DNA of 64,000 bases from Podaxis mareebaensis (lineage: Eukaryota > Basidiomycota > Agaricomycetes > Agaricales > Agaricaceae), in contig JAEUWP010000335.1 in NCBI GenBank assembly GCA_018524725.1, forward strand, positions 372,001-436,000, given 5' to 3'. Position 1 is the first letter of the stretch. Each line of letters starts with the position of its first letter. Under the pieces are notes generated by a model that saw only the letters and a program-made list of their open reading frames with translations, did not search any database and had not been told where the DNA came from. Position numbers and translations under genes: made by a program. Positions 51,119 through 62,694 of this stretch are shown here, in pieces.

Positions 51119-52261
51119 ATGGATGTCGTTCATGATCTTTCTGTCGACGCACAGTCTATGACATCACAATCATTCTCAGTGCCAAGTGCTGCTGGCACGA
51201 GCCATCCTCCTGCTCCCTTGGAAGGTTTACCGTGCGGAAGAAGCCAAAAGGAGCAGCCCCGTAAAACGTTAATGGGTATGTGTTATTTCGTAGTAGTCCG
51301 TAGAGTCATGAACCCACAGTTTGCATGAACAGATCGTGTGCTAGTTACTCCTATGAAGAAGCACAGTACGCCCTTGTCCTTTTCAACGTCGGAACCTAAG
51401 TATTGAAAGAACTACAGGCCGTTCAGCCCATCGCTTTCCTGTCAGCCGTTCAAAACCTCCAACACCCTCACGTTCATTACGCCAATACTCGCAGCGCGCG
51501 TCCTCAAGCCATGCCTGTGCGTAGCTGAATATGAGTGTTGACTATCCAAGCTTCCCCTTTGACATGTCTCGCAAACTCTTTGGAACAGTTGCGCCGTATC
51601 CGAAGAGAAGTGTCTTGCCATATAACACCGAAAACTTCCCCCTTCCAAAAACGCCGAACAACAAACTGCGACGAACGCTTAGTGGTATGGTTTACCCCTA
51701 TATCGTTCTCATTCGAATCTCTTGATTATCCGCGGCGTGATAAAAACAGATCGTAGCTATTTCAACGGCGTGGTGGCGGAAGCATCATCTTCATCCTCGA
51801 CGAAGGCACGGCTGCTGATGAGCCGAAGGGACCTGACTTCTCCGCCGAAACGATCGTCGAAACGTGCAAGGCGGTTCTCGCGTTCTAGTCTCCCGCCGCT
51901 GACGGGCATGAATCCGAATCCAAGTTCTAGTGCACCACGCACGGTCTTTGATTCGGCCAATGGTGCTCTTTATTCGAGCTGTTCAAAGTGGAACCCGGGG
52001 CAGACTACCATTATTGACAACACAGTGGAGAGGAAGCCCTCGGCACAAGAAACGGACCTTGAGCTCGAATTCCAGACTCTTCAACTAGAAGACGACCATG
52101 AGCAGACCGACGCTAGCCCAAATCTCGGTGATTGTTCTTGGTCAACAATCAACGATTCGCCTCAACCCCAACAAGGTAGCCTACCTTTGGGCAGCAGCCT
52201 TCTTTCCGTTTCCATCTCTGAATCTCGGCGGGAAAGCGCGGATATTCTGGTTACACGTTAG
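51119..52261 (+). CDS. Uncharacterised disordered protein
   Basis: Function unknown. A chain of five exons joins in frame: MDVVHDLSVDAQSMTSQSFS to RKTLM; DRVLVTPMKKH; RPFSPSLSCQPFKTSN to VLKPC; FPFDMSRKLFGTVAPYPKRS to LRRTLS; and DRSYFNGVVAEASSSSSTKA to the end. Introns of 45-60 bases have GT-AG borders. The last part is basic then acidic (SKRARRFSRSS; LELEFQTLQLEDDHEQTDAS) and ends SESRRESADILVTR. Short motifs such as VTPMKKHR and PLPKTPNNKLRRTLS look like Ser/Thr-Pro phosphorylation sites, so a cell-cycle substrate is possible, but this is a guess. The start is uncertain; an upstream exon may exist. Confidence 0.55.
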
Positions 52262-52392
52262 TTGGTTTATTAATTCCTGTCAATCACCCCACTAACTAAC
52301 CTTTCTCCACTCCGGCGTATTGATCGCAATCACCTGCAATCACACCCCACCTACCCCCGCACCTCGAAACGTCGTAACTGACTGTGTTATTA

Positions 52393-52674
52393 ATGGATCA
52401 TCGTGGCACTTTACCTGACCCAGGCTTGCGAAATGCGCTAGCGGCGGAAGTACATGCTCGAAAACAGGCAGAGCATCGCCATCTACGGGAAATGAAACGC
52501 CGGATCGAAATGGAGGAACTGGTGACCCAGCTCCAGCGCGAGCGAGAGGAATATTCCAGACAACTTTCATTGGCCCAACAGCCTCCCCCTTCGAGTTCTC
52601 CGTTGCTCCTGTCCAGTAGTCCATGTGCTTCATCTAAGGTATTTGTTACTTCCGCCCTTCCGGTGCCCCGGTGA
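52393..52674 (+). CDS. Small charged coiled-coil protein (93 aa)
   Basis: Single-exon frame starting MDHRGTLPDPGLRNALAAEV, then a helical, highly charged block (RKQAEHRHLREMKRRIEMEE, LVTQLQREREEYSRQLSLAQ) and a Pro/Ser-rich end. The coiled-coil composition and the ATG position support coding, but the length is small and no family is recognised. It could be the last exon of the preceding gene, though that gene ends with a stop 131 bases earlier. Confidence 0.45.
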   Translation: MDHRGTLPDPGLRNALAAEVHARKQAEHRHLREMKRRIEMEELVTQLQREREEYSRQLSLAQQPPPSSSPLLLSSSPCASSKVFVTSALPVPR

Positions 52675-53172
52675 GGATGGATTCCATCATCGGACAAGCT
52701 TGAATCTTGACCGTTACTATCGGATAGACCAAAGCGTAGCCTTATTCCAGATATCTGCTAATGTTACCGACCGACGTTCCTTCTAGATTACAATAATATT
52801 AATAGACATCCCCTGTTCTGTTGTTGGTTACTCAGACGAAGCAGGAGATCTACGGATTTTAAACTATCCAATGTACACTCATGAGACAATACATTCAGAA
52901 GGTGGGGGCGGTCCGACACATACTGGGAAACACATGATATGATGAAAGATTACAAAGCCTGAAGAGGATGTGATGAGATATTGGATAAGTATACAAGGTC
53001 TGGTGGATGATTATTGGATGTGTGTGATAGGACGATGGACAGAAAGTAAATGATATATATGAAAGGATCGAAGGCCCTTAAATATGTCGAAGGATGAAGA
53101 GAGAAACGAGTTCCCGAGGGCTTTAGAAAAAGTAGAGAATATTGGATCGAAGCATTTTGGGCGACACGAGGA
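52675..53172. other. Convergent intergenic region
   Basis: 498 bases between two converging 3' ends; AT-richer, purine-rich on the plus strand after 52970. Nothing else recognised. Confidence 0.4.
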
Positions 53173-54327
53173 TCAGTGCCAAAGATCGCCTGATTCGCCT
53201 GCATCTATTTGTTGGAAATTGGTGAGGTTTTCAAGGCAAGCGTAATCGTTGATGCTTCCTGCACCATTCGCAAGAGCGAGACTCAAGTCCGAAAGAGCTT
53301 TCTCCGAGGGCATAGAGGGGGCCTGCTCATCGAAGGAGGCTGAAGGGTGAGGTTGAATGGGGGATGATGGGGATGATGGAGTGTTGGATGATGAGGAAAG
53401 GAGCATCGACGGGGAAGAGGGGGAATCAGATGTTCCTGGTATGGAAAAACCTCCGCCACCTGGATTGTATGTGAGGGAGGGAGGACGAGATGGTATTATT
53501 GGATGTGTATGCCTGGAGCTCTCGGAGTAACCGCCCTCGCTCTGCCGCAGATCGGGAACGTCCAATGAGAACGTCCGTATGCTATGATGAGGATGCCGTG
53601 AGCCGGGGCTACTAGAAACTTCCCCGGCGAATATTTGAATGTCGTCATCATCATCCGAGGCGTCAGAGTCGAGCAGATATGACGCATTTCGGGTGCCTTG
53701 TGAATCGAACACACGCTTGCGACCTCTACGTGTAGGGTCAGATACCTGCAGAGAGCGAACATGTTCATAATCGCGCATGCGTTGAACAAAACCTTCGCCA
53801 TTTTCCGCGACACTGCGGTGAAGTTCCCAGAAGGCGCTAGACCGAAGGCGAGTCAGCTCGGTATGATTGAGCGTATTCGGAAGCCTGCTATCCGATCTAG
53901 GGGACGAATAGCTAGCGCGACGCCGTGAAGAACGGTCTGATTTTGAAAACATGTTGAAGTCCGCAGGTGATGTTGAGAACGTAAATCTCGAGGGCGCAAC
54001 GAGGTTGGGAATATCATGTTGCCCCTTATCTTGGATACAATCCATGCTGACATCTGGGGACTAAAACATGAAGGGTCAGTAGAGGTGGCAACACGAGCGA
54101 GGTCGGCTCACCGAGATGTCTGGACGTCTTCTCTTCCCTCTACTCCACGAATCCGCGTCCCATTTCTGCGATGTCGGGCCCTGACTGACAGATCCGAAGG
54201 CCTGTGTGGGATAGGCACGCTTGGTGGCGATCCTGAGAGAGTTGTCGGGAGAGCGGCGGACGATGGGAGAAGTATGAGAGGCTGAGCGGGACCTGCGCCG
54301 GTAGTTGTTGGAGCGGATGGAGGCCAT
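53173..54327 (-). CDS. Uncharacterised Ser-rich acidic/basic protein
   Basis: Function unknown. Two exons joined at phase 0: MASIRSNNYRRRSRSASHTS to KRRRPDIS, then SPDVSMDCIQDKGQHDIPNL onward. A basic N-terminal region with many Ser/Arg is followed by a helical stretch (LNHTELTRLRSSAFWELHRS, VAENGEGFVQRMRDYEHVRS) that looks like the only folded part. Then come a nuclear-localisation-like RRGRKRVFD, an acidic SDASDDDDDIQIF, Ser/Pro-rich sequence, and a C-terminal block SEKALSDLSLALANGAGSIN then DYACLENLTNFQQIDAGES. Probably nuclear. Start 54325-54327, stop 53173-53175; a TATA box and a CACGTG lie upstream. Confidence 0.75.
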
Positions 54328-54422
54328 TGGGGCTGCAAGGGGCCAGAGCCTGGAACAGATAACGAAAGAGGGTCCCCAGGGACAGGGACAAAGAGAGATG
54401 GGCGGTCATTCTGCCTTTTTAG

Positions 54423-54430
54423 CTTATATA
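54423..54430 (-). promoter_or_regulatory. TATA box of the 53173-54327 gene
   Basis: TATATAAG on the minus strand, 96 bases upstream of the start codon and about 17 bases downstream of a CACGTG. Confidence 0.45.
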
Positions 54431-54446
54431 CGGGGTGACCCCAGTC

Positions 54447-54452
54447 CACGTG
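54447..54452. promoter_or_regulatory. CACGTG E-box upstream of the 53173-54327 gene
   Basis: Context CCACGTGATT, 120 bases from the start codon and next to the TATA box. Confidence 0.5.
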
Positions 54453-55428
54453 ATTGAGCGTAGATTGACAAAAGCTGCGGCGTTCAACCCATGACTGCAT
54501 GACTCTTGCCGTAAACCTCTCTAAGATGAACTCTTCCACGAATCCATCACCTTACCTCCACATCCACCGATCGCTTCTAGCCCCTTCTATCAGATCCATC
54601 TCTCTATCCCAGTCTGCCATCCAAGATCCCTCCACCTGTAAATCTCCAGTGTCTGCTCGCTGTCAACTTGTTGGCCCCTTATCGGTCCGACGATTAACCC
54701 AGTCATCTGCCGAGTACTCTCATAAACCCCTGATATAATTATAGGATCACAGCTAAGGCTTATCACGAAGTCTTCGGGACTGGTTCAGGTTCGGAAATAA
54801 CAGCCTCCTCCATTTATGTTTCAGACACGGAAACACAAAGAACCCATGCTCTTATGCAACTCCTTGGAACAACTATTTTAGAGGGAGGGTTGGCTTGCGT
54901 TGATGGACATCACTAATCATCATTACAACCTTCTACCCCCTCCCAAAATGCGGCCGCTCCATCATTACTGACGTAGATCCTGCCTTGGGATGGACGGCTG
55001 GGCAGTACGCGATTGTCCATCACATACGAGAATGCTTCGAAAACCACGACTTTGATCAGCTGGTTCAGGATCAGAACACAGTGGCACATCCTGCGACCAG
55101 TCTATATACCCAATGACATGAGACATGGGCACTCGCAACTCCATTCGTCACCGCCCAACTCGAGCAGTGTCACGGTGATTGTAACGTGCCTAGTCCTGAC
55201 TCGGTCTAACTGAAGAGCAAGTAACTGATTAGCGGCTCCGCAATTCTAATAACCATAATCCATTATTACGACAAGCACTGATCATTCCGCTGGTGGCTAC
55301 TGTAGGATCACCTGCCGGTGGTACAACCGACCATGCGACTGTATATATACTATCTAACTCGCTTGCTCGTCGTAATCATCATCACCTGTGATTCATAGAG
55401 GAGGAGCTTGGTATTGAAGTCGGCGACC

Positions 55429-58322
55429 TCAGATGACGTAAGCTGACGTTCTTATGATCTCGAGAGTATCCCACTCACTTCGAGCCTGGAACCGTTCCGT
55501 CCATTGTTGTCTGAAAGCTAAAATGGATGGAACGGAATCCTCTGATGACAGGTATGGTTGACGTACCACTTGCAGGAGAAGCATCCCAATATCCCCCATT
55601 ACTTGTCGCGTAACGTCACGGTAAAGACCGCTTTCAGTAGGAACCCATTCGGGGTACAACAACCCTCTCAGTTCGGCGCAAAACACCACTGTCCATGGTG
55701 AATTCATGAAGAAGCACTTCACTGCTTGTGATTCCGCATCTACAGTCTCGGCCAGAAGCTGGACCATAGCTAAGCAAAAGGTGGGGCAGGCAAGCTGAAA
55801 GATCTGCTCCTGATCCCGTGGCACCCGCTGTCTTATAATGGCCAAGATTATTGTGCGAAAATGGTCCAGTGTTTCCGACAATAGAAGCCACTTTCGAGGA
55901 TAATTCCCGTGTATTATGTATTGCGCCAGCGCCACTAAAAGCCGAAGGTATCAGCTAATAAAGAATCGGAGGAAGGAGACCGCTGACAGCTAGTAGAAAA
56001 CTTTTCATTCTGCCTCCTAAGACATAATCTCCAAAAAGTCTCGCCGTTGATCAGGAAGTGAAAGGATTTGGAAGAGTTGAAGTACTTTTCAGCCGCGGTT
56101 ATAGCAGTTATCATGGGGCCCAGCAGCATTTCTCCATATTCATCGCCCTGGGAGCCGACAATTAGACGATCGTAAAGTCTCGTGAAGAGTGATGAAATGT
56201 TCTCCCGAAGAATTATTCCCCGTATGCCAGTATTACAGAGGAATGTCAGGAATCCGAGAGCAAAACGGATCATTGGTATATGCGCTGTCAGGATCAGGTC
56301 CTCATTCAAAACACTAAAAATAGTCAGTGGATGGGAAGAGAGCCTATACTATTTCTCCTCACGCTTTGGCCTCGGAAAAGACTGGGGGGGAAATAAGGGA
56401 TCAGTGGGACATTGATGGCGGTAAATTCGTCCCCTCACCATAGTCAGCCTTGCTAGAAAACTGAAAATGACGTTCTGCCTGCAATTCCATCAGGCATTGT
56501 TGAACAACTGTCTTATCCATGGCAAGCAGAAGTTCCAAGTAACAATCTTGCGCTGCGAAGTGAAGAGGTACGGACGATGACGACTGCATGCGGATGGTAC
56601 CTACAGGAAATATCTCCACCACCAGATTCCAACTCCGATGGCCTTGGTCGGATAACACAAAGATGCAGAACACTCCAGGTTATTCTTGAGATATAGCCTT
56701 GTAATCCGTCGTGCAAACCGGGTTTACCGTTGTGATTAATTTCGTGGAGTATCGTCGATAAGAAGAAGCACGCTTTATCCAGCAATTGTGAGAACAGATA
56801 CTGGTTACCATTGTGATACACCAGTTGGGTCACAACATAAAATAACGCGTTCTCGATGATAAGCATGAGACGGGGAAGGTTGTCTGTTGCAACTACATGA
56901 CTTACGGAAAGGGCGATGAGGCTAGCAGGTACATTTTCAGACAGGTGAGCTGCAACGGGTGCGCACTCCCTGTGAGACAAGCACATCCCACGACACTTAA
57001 GAGTTTGCAGCCATCGTATAGTCTAAACCTTGCGGATTAGTATCAGAGACAGCTCGGGCCTGCTCAATTCACTCGCCATGATTGTGACAACCTCAGCATT
57101 AGCCAGGCGGTAGTCAGCCCAAGTCGTCCAACTCCAAGGTACTAATCTCCCCCAGTGGAAACAAACGGCACGTGCAACGCGTTCCATGGCATTTCCACAA
57201 GGATCATTCGTAGAACACAAGACCAAGTCAATCAATGCAAGCAAATGCGTTCCCATATACGGCTTATTGACTTCACAATTGCGGGAGGGAGTGGAAACCT
57301 GCCCCTGGGCTGCGCTCAGTGTCTACTCGCACAAAGTCAGGACTGCAAAACCTCGGCAAGATAAGGAATTTTACCGCAAACAAGTTGAGGATTAATGCAC
57401 AATCCACTATGCTTCTCAGTGTAGTGAGAGAGCCAGTCAAGGAGTCGAATTGGACGTATTCTCCTATGCTGGTTTCGAGGGCGTCTATGATAACCTGGGT
57501 TTCATAAGGACTGGAAACAATGAATATTATATTGGGTAGAGCAAATTTGAGCTACTTGTCTGCTCCTCGTCCGCCAAGGTCAGGCTGCACGACTAAAACC
57601 CCGAAGAGAAGACTGAGAATGAGCCTTTTTGCGGCCGGGGAAAGGTGGGGCGATCGGAGAGCGGAAGGGAATATGTTCCAGCAGTCTACAGTGTGGTGTT
57701 AGCGAGACAGGAAGCGGGCGAGAAAGGGTCATACACTCCCCTGGCAGTTGGCCCGCTGCCAGGATGGCGTCGCGCTCCATCTGGCTCTCGAGCGTCCCTC
57801 CTTGCACTGCGTAGTCCTTCTGCAGATCTAAGTCCCCAACAACGAGCAGGACCAAGACTCCGAGTTTAGCAAGAACATAGTCAATACATGTGTATGGAGA
57901 TCTTTTTGAAGTAGGCCCGTCCGCACGCAACTTCGAACGGAGTCGGAGGAGTCGGTCCAAGGAACTCACGGTCACTGGAAGCGTTAGCTTGTAGGGGTTA
58001 CTTGGCATTGGATCATGGCACACCTAGGCGTCGAAATGCGTATATAGCTCGTTGTCTCGACCCAGGAGCGCGGCTCTTGAGAATGGGATCCAAACAACCA
58101 GCAACAGCCATTGACACTACACAGATTCAGTGACCACCGCGGTGACAGCAGGTAAGCGCGCATACATTCAGAAATGCGGTCAAATGCATCATCGTCGACC
58201 TCTAGCAGCCGAAGTATATCGTCAAGTGAAGGCGGGTGATTGCTGGATTCGATAAGTTTGTTGTCCTCCGAGGGGACATCTTCCCTGGTATCATAATCGT
58301 GGTCAGACTCAGTGTCGCTCAT
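55429..58322 (-). CDS. Large uncharacterised helical protein, intron-rich
   Basis: Function unknown. It starts MSDTESDHDYDTREDVPSED (acidic) then SLDDILRLLEVDDDAFDRIS. Later exons are helix-rich with many Leu/Cys/Trp: MGTHLLALIDLVLCSTNDPC, MERVARAVCFHWGRLVPWSW, CLMELQAERHFQFSSKADYG, IRFALGFLTFLCNTGIRGII, ALAQYIIHGNYPRKWLLLSE, and ending EWDTLEIIRTSAYVI. The spacing suggests alpha-helical repeats of ARM/HEAT type, but no zinc finger, kinase or known catalytic motif is visible. Roughly ten exons; internal borders are not all resolved, so the outer span is firmer than the structure. Lies 125 bases downstream of the RPC5 stop on the same strand. Confidence 0.6.
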
Positions 58323-58447
58323 GGTGGTGGGAGCACAGCCGGTTATTTGAGCCGTCGTCCTGTTTGGCGTCACTGATGACGAGGTTCTCGCAAGAAGATC
58401 GGATCTGCAAAATTATTGGTCTTTTAAGGGATTCTAAAGGATGCAAA

Positions 58448-59412
58448 CTATAGCCCTTTAATCTCTTTAAGGAATAAAGTAACATCATCCTTAGTTGAAA
58501 GGACATCTGTATTCTGGGAGAATATTGCTTCAAAAGCCTCTGCAGACTGATCTGTCTGGTAGGAACTAAGCAAGAAAACAAGAACTGAACAAAAGATAAC
58601 CGAACCGGAACGTCGAAAAGCTGCAAGTCAGTCCATTCTTCCTCTTCTTCCACTCGGATAGCGCGCAAGATGTCTCGACGGACAGCCGAGAGTCCGCCCA
58701 GTGCAGAAGCGCCATCCTTATCATCGACTTTGCGAGCAGACACCTGAACTTCTTTTCCAGGTCCTGAGGTCTTCTTCTCCTTCTTCGGCGCTTCTACCGG
58801 TGCCGGCTCATCTGGATCTGGTGGAGGACCATCGTCGGATTCGGAATCCGATCCACCCTGGCGACTACGTCTGTTACGACGCGACAGAATATCCAGATAT
58901 GTGAGGGTCGGTCGGAACTGGTGTGTTTCGCTAATAGGATGGAGGTTGAGTTTGCCTAGAGAACTCGGAGTTGAGTTTTAGGGTAACAAAATCGAATCAA
59001 AACAAGGTGTCGTACCGCCGCGTATGATGCCGAGCATTTGAGCCCCCCGCTGGGGAATTTGTTCACTTTGAAGGCGGACTTCGCTCAAACGAGGTTCCTC
59101 TCCTTCTTTGAGTTTTTTCTTCTCCTGTTTCTTTTCTATGTCGTCGCCGATCTGTGCTACTCCAAGATCCCGAGCTCTGTCGTGATTCCATACTTCGGGT
59201 CGTGTATCCGCAGGAACGTGGAGTTCCATACGCCGGACCTCTGGTTTGATTCGGGCAGATATCCTTTTTCCGCTCAACTGAGCGGAAGGAGGAACTTGCA
59301 GAGGACGGTTAAGCAAAGGGAACTGATGTAGGTGAACATTAGGTACAAGGGCATTGGTGAAATGGATGGGTAGGACGGCCACCAGCTCGTCAGTTCCCTG
59401 GTCGAGCTCCAT
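58448..59412 (-). CDS. RPC37: RNA polymerase III subunit RPC5 / Rpc37
   Basis: Pol III subunit that pairs with RPC4 (Rpc53) in initiation and termination. Starts MELDQGTDELVAVLPIHFTN at ATG 59410-59412, then NVHLHQFPLLNRPLQVPPSA and KRISARIKPEVRRMELHVPA, the family's dimerisation beta-barrel. It continues with EVRLQSEQIPQRGAQMLGII. A second exon gives LNLHPISETHQFRPTLTYLD, an acidic stretch (GGSDSESDDGPPPDPDEPAP) and VRRDILRAIRVEEEEEWTDL. The last exon encodes DQSAEAFEAIFSQNTDVLST and LFLKEIKGL. About 270 residues, like yeast C37 and shorter than human RPC5. Stop 58448-58450. Confidence 0.85.
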
Positions 59413-59530
59413 GTGCAATAGTTCCTAGTGTTGTGTACAAAGTCAAACTCTAATGGCCGTGGGAACTTGATGTAGAGAGTAGATAAGTACATAACAAGTC
59501 CACAATAATTATCCATCCCAAGAGTTGTCT

Positions 59531-61705
59531 TTACATATTAAAAGGCTTTTGATAATCCCTGTCCACGCTACTCTTCGAAATTTGCGATTCTGTGTCGCGT
59601 GTTAGAAGCCAGCTCTGCGAGAAGCTTTGCAAATTCCCTTCGGCGCTTTCGTGGGCTACAATAGGCGTTGTCTGGCCCGACGTTGGAAGATTGCACTCGT
59701 GAGCTGACGAGGGGAACACTACCGGACCGCTGGGGGTTGTGATCCCCATTACTGGCTCTAATGGCGAGGATAAATTTGATGTAGTGGAGGAAATAACGCC
59801 AGACTGGCAAGATGGCTGCCGGCCTTGGCGTAATTGTCGGGTGTCCGAGAAGGGATTACTGTATTCGGTATTTTGGGAAATACGCGAGTCACGTCGGTTT
59901 CGCAAATTGGGAGAATCTCTCGATATCCAGAAATCGTTTGCTCTACTGAACTTTGGCGTAGACGGGAAAGCACGTGAAACGGCTCTCGAAGTTGCATATC
60001 GCATAAGTGACTCCCGTTCATGGCGCCTCACCACGCGTCCAGAGCTGTGGATAACGAAGATGGATACAAGTCCCCCTGATATGGATTCAGTACCGACCCA
60101 AGTTGTTGCCCCGGAGTAAACAACTTACAGGTGAGAGTTATCCATCCTGTAATGCTTAGCCCGTTCTGAACGTTTACTCCCGTGAAAGTGAAGACGAGGG
60201 CGAAAGTGATTATCACCGTGATGACGCAGGTATACAACAACTACTCCCGAGATTGAACACGATATGAGCATTGGACTCGATATGTCGCTCACCTCGTCTC
60301 GCATTACCTTTCTAAGGTTGACCATGTTGGACAATAGTCTGCTGAGTCGACTAAAAGAGGAAGTCATCGATTTCCGAGCATGGCTTCGACCTTCGTCGGG
60401 ATGGTTTGTAGGCAGGTCCGACGATATCAGAATGGCCGAAGAATGTGGAGGAGCACGGTTAGTCTCCTTCATCGAGAAGTCCACGTTCTCTGTTGGAACG
60501 CGTTCACGAACGTCACCAGGGGCTCCACCTATACCAACTTTGAGCTGGTAAAAACATGCCTGACAAGAAAATACCCACCCTTGGACAGTGCGTCCCCTTT
60601 ATCAGTGTCATCCGGAAGATCGAGTGGTAGGTCTTCCATGGACATCCGTAGGGATATCCGGCCCCGAGCACCGGGCGTTTTTCGATATTTGATACATGTA
60701 TACACGACTGGATTTTGGACGTGTCAGCGCCATTGCCGGGGAACCGGATTTGTGGAACGCACAACAAAGCATCATGAAACAACATTCCGCCATCTGAAGG
60801 GCGACAGATAATCGGGTGTAACGCAGATCACCCGTACGGAAACAGCTGCCTGGGATATCCTATCAGTAAAAATTGCCACAAGACCAGAAGATAAACTTTA
60901 CCGGCAACTCGACGTGCGCCTCGCATTTTCACGGCATCCAGAATGACGAAGGCCATGTGCCCAATTTCGAGAACAGCAATAGTCCCCGCGACGATTATCG
61001 AGTCGTTCATACACTTATAAGTTTTAATACCAATGATCCCGGTTAACTAGCGAGTGTTTCGTTGTGCGCCTGAAAAATCAACATTCGTGGGATATCTTAC
61101 CAGTAAAGCCAGCGCGATTGATCCCACTGTTGAGGATAGAGTGATGACTCTGTAGATATAAGTTAATTGACCTAATGTCCGACGGCGGTGAGAGATGAAA
61201 CATACAGAGTACAACTGAGGTACTGGTTGAAGAAGGAGAGCAGCGAAGGTATTATGTTTGCTGGTGCAAGAGCTTGGCTAGCGAACAAAAGATAAAACAG
61301 AGTTTTGTTCTTCATTTTCCCTCGGCGCAGGTAGTCAATAGCAACAGCAATGTTTCTGAAGAAAAGCATTGCTAGGGCTGCTGTGAGCAAAAGATCGAGA
61401 TTGGCATTCCAGAGGTCGTCTGTTAACGCGGGTGTTATGAGTGAACCATCATCAGTTGCAAAGTAAGTGGGGCTAAAAGAGTTTATGTCGGTAGAGTAGA
61501 AACGTTGATAATCCTTGATAATCGCGGTTGTGGAGAGCTCGATGATGACTTGATTTGGAGAGCAACAGGTCGGAGAGTGGGTGGTTCGAGGTTGTAGTTG
61601 ATGTACGGGACCAACGGTAGACGTTGGAAGGATGCTAACGAACGAAAGGCGGGAAGCGGAGGGAGCTGTCCGATCTCCGTAGAGGTTATCCGATGCCAGA
61701 GGCAT
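59531..61705 (-). CDS. Multi-pass (probably 7TM) membrane protein, orphan
   Basis: Not a named family to me. The first exon starts MPLASDNLYGDRTAPSASRL and leads to TM segments NANLDLLLTAALAMLFFRNI and TLFYLLFASQALAPANIIPS. Further exons add VITLSSTVGSIALALL and DSIIVAGTIAVLEIGHMAFV, then at least one more, then VITVIITFALVFTFTG and, across an intron with acceptor ATATCAG, SITGWITLTWGLVSIFVIHS. The C-terminal 165 residues are cytosolic and polar (RRHERESLMRYATSRAVSRA; NEYSNPFSDTRQ-like Ser/Thr sites) and end DRDYQKPFNM. Similar architecture to the 47211-49789 gene but no clear sequence relation. About seven introns; exons between 60250 and 60800 are poorly resolved. Confidence 0.62.
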
Positions 61706-62694
61706 CTCAGAGGGACAGTGAAAGAGTGTCTTGAAGTTGAGTGTGGACGAGAAATGAGTAAATCAATGACCTCTCCGGGAGGCAACCATTACTTCACTGG
61801 ACGGTTGAGATAGAGGAGGAAGACATTTGCCAATGGTCCTGGACGAAGGAGTTCTGATCTCACACGTCAATCTTAGGGGCGAAACTGTCTGAGCAGTGTG
61901 ACCACTCAGCAGAAACACAAAAGTACACGGTCTGTCCCCACGGGTATCGGCACCTGCCATATGCCTGAGCCAAATTGATATCCAGGTCACCAAGGTGTGC
62001 CTGCAGGTCCATAGAGATGCCACTCTTCACGGAAGCAACCTGGAATGGGGTTCTCCATGGTTCTCCGCGTTGATCACTGATCTTGTAGCCAACTGTATTT
62101 TTACTCGTTACCAGCAAGCACTCGGTCCCGCGTAAGCCCTTCACAAGCGAAGATGCCGAGCGCTGTTATTTCTGGGAGACAGGCCAAATCTGGCCAAACT
62201 CTGAACCCTTTTCCTCGGCCGGGAGCCTTCAGACGTTTATCAAAGCTCGGCATTGTTGGGGGTGATGACCATGTTTGCCCTGCCATGCACATGAAATGAC
62301 CGGGTATAGACACTGTTTAAATCCAGGGATAAAAATTAATCCGGTACAGGGGGACTTGCACTGGGCGGCACCTAACAAAGCATGACTCAGCAGTAGGTGG
62401 CTGCTAGATAAAATAAAATAAAAAAAGTACGAATCCTACAATCGGACGAATAGTCGTGCGGATTCACGACAGGACACGGAAGACCAAGAGGCTTGGAAGC
62501 GACGGAAGTGAGACGAGTGACGACCAAATAAGGCACGTGAATCTTGGTTCTCTGATAGACCTTGAGTTTATCAAATTATTTGTTGCAGACCCATCGCCAC
62601 GGTACGACGATTGTTCCTCTCGCGCTCAGGCAAGTGGGGCCAGGAACCGGAAGCCGCTATTTGTTCCCAACTGGCCAGTTCTTTGCTTTCTCAT
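61706..62694. other. Intergenic region with weak coding signal
   Basis: 989 bases. A minus-strand frame ending at 61860 has protein-like composition (PFQVASVKSGISMDLQAHLG; YPWGQTVYFCVSAEWSHCSD) but no family, start or intron support, so it is not called. The right end holds the Fap7 promoter with a CACGTG at 62534-62539. Confidence 0.35.
62534..62539. promoter_or_regulatory. CACGTG E-box upstream of Fap7
   Basis: Context GCACGTGAAT, 156 bases before the Fap7 ATG. Confidence 0.4.

Larger units (their letters stand above)
54328..55428. other. 1.1 kb intergenic region
   Basis: Promoter of the leftward gene (TATA box, CACGTG) and 3' flank of the next minus-strand gene. A 79-codon plus-strand frame at 54502-54738 has no recognisable domain and overlaps the promoter. 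No repeat family seen. Confidence 0.45.

Noticed and set aside
54502..54738. 79-codon plus-strand frame
   Set aside because: It lies in the promoter of the minus-strand gene with no domain; composition (Ser/Pro) is common in pyrimidine-rich non-coding DNA.
61860..62313. Minus-strand frames with protein-like composition
   Set aside because: No start, splice or homology support. Kept only as a comment in the intergenic entry.
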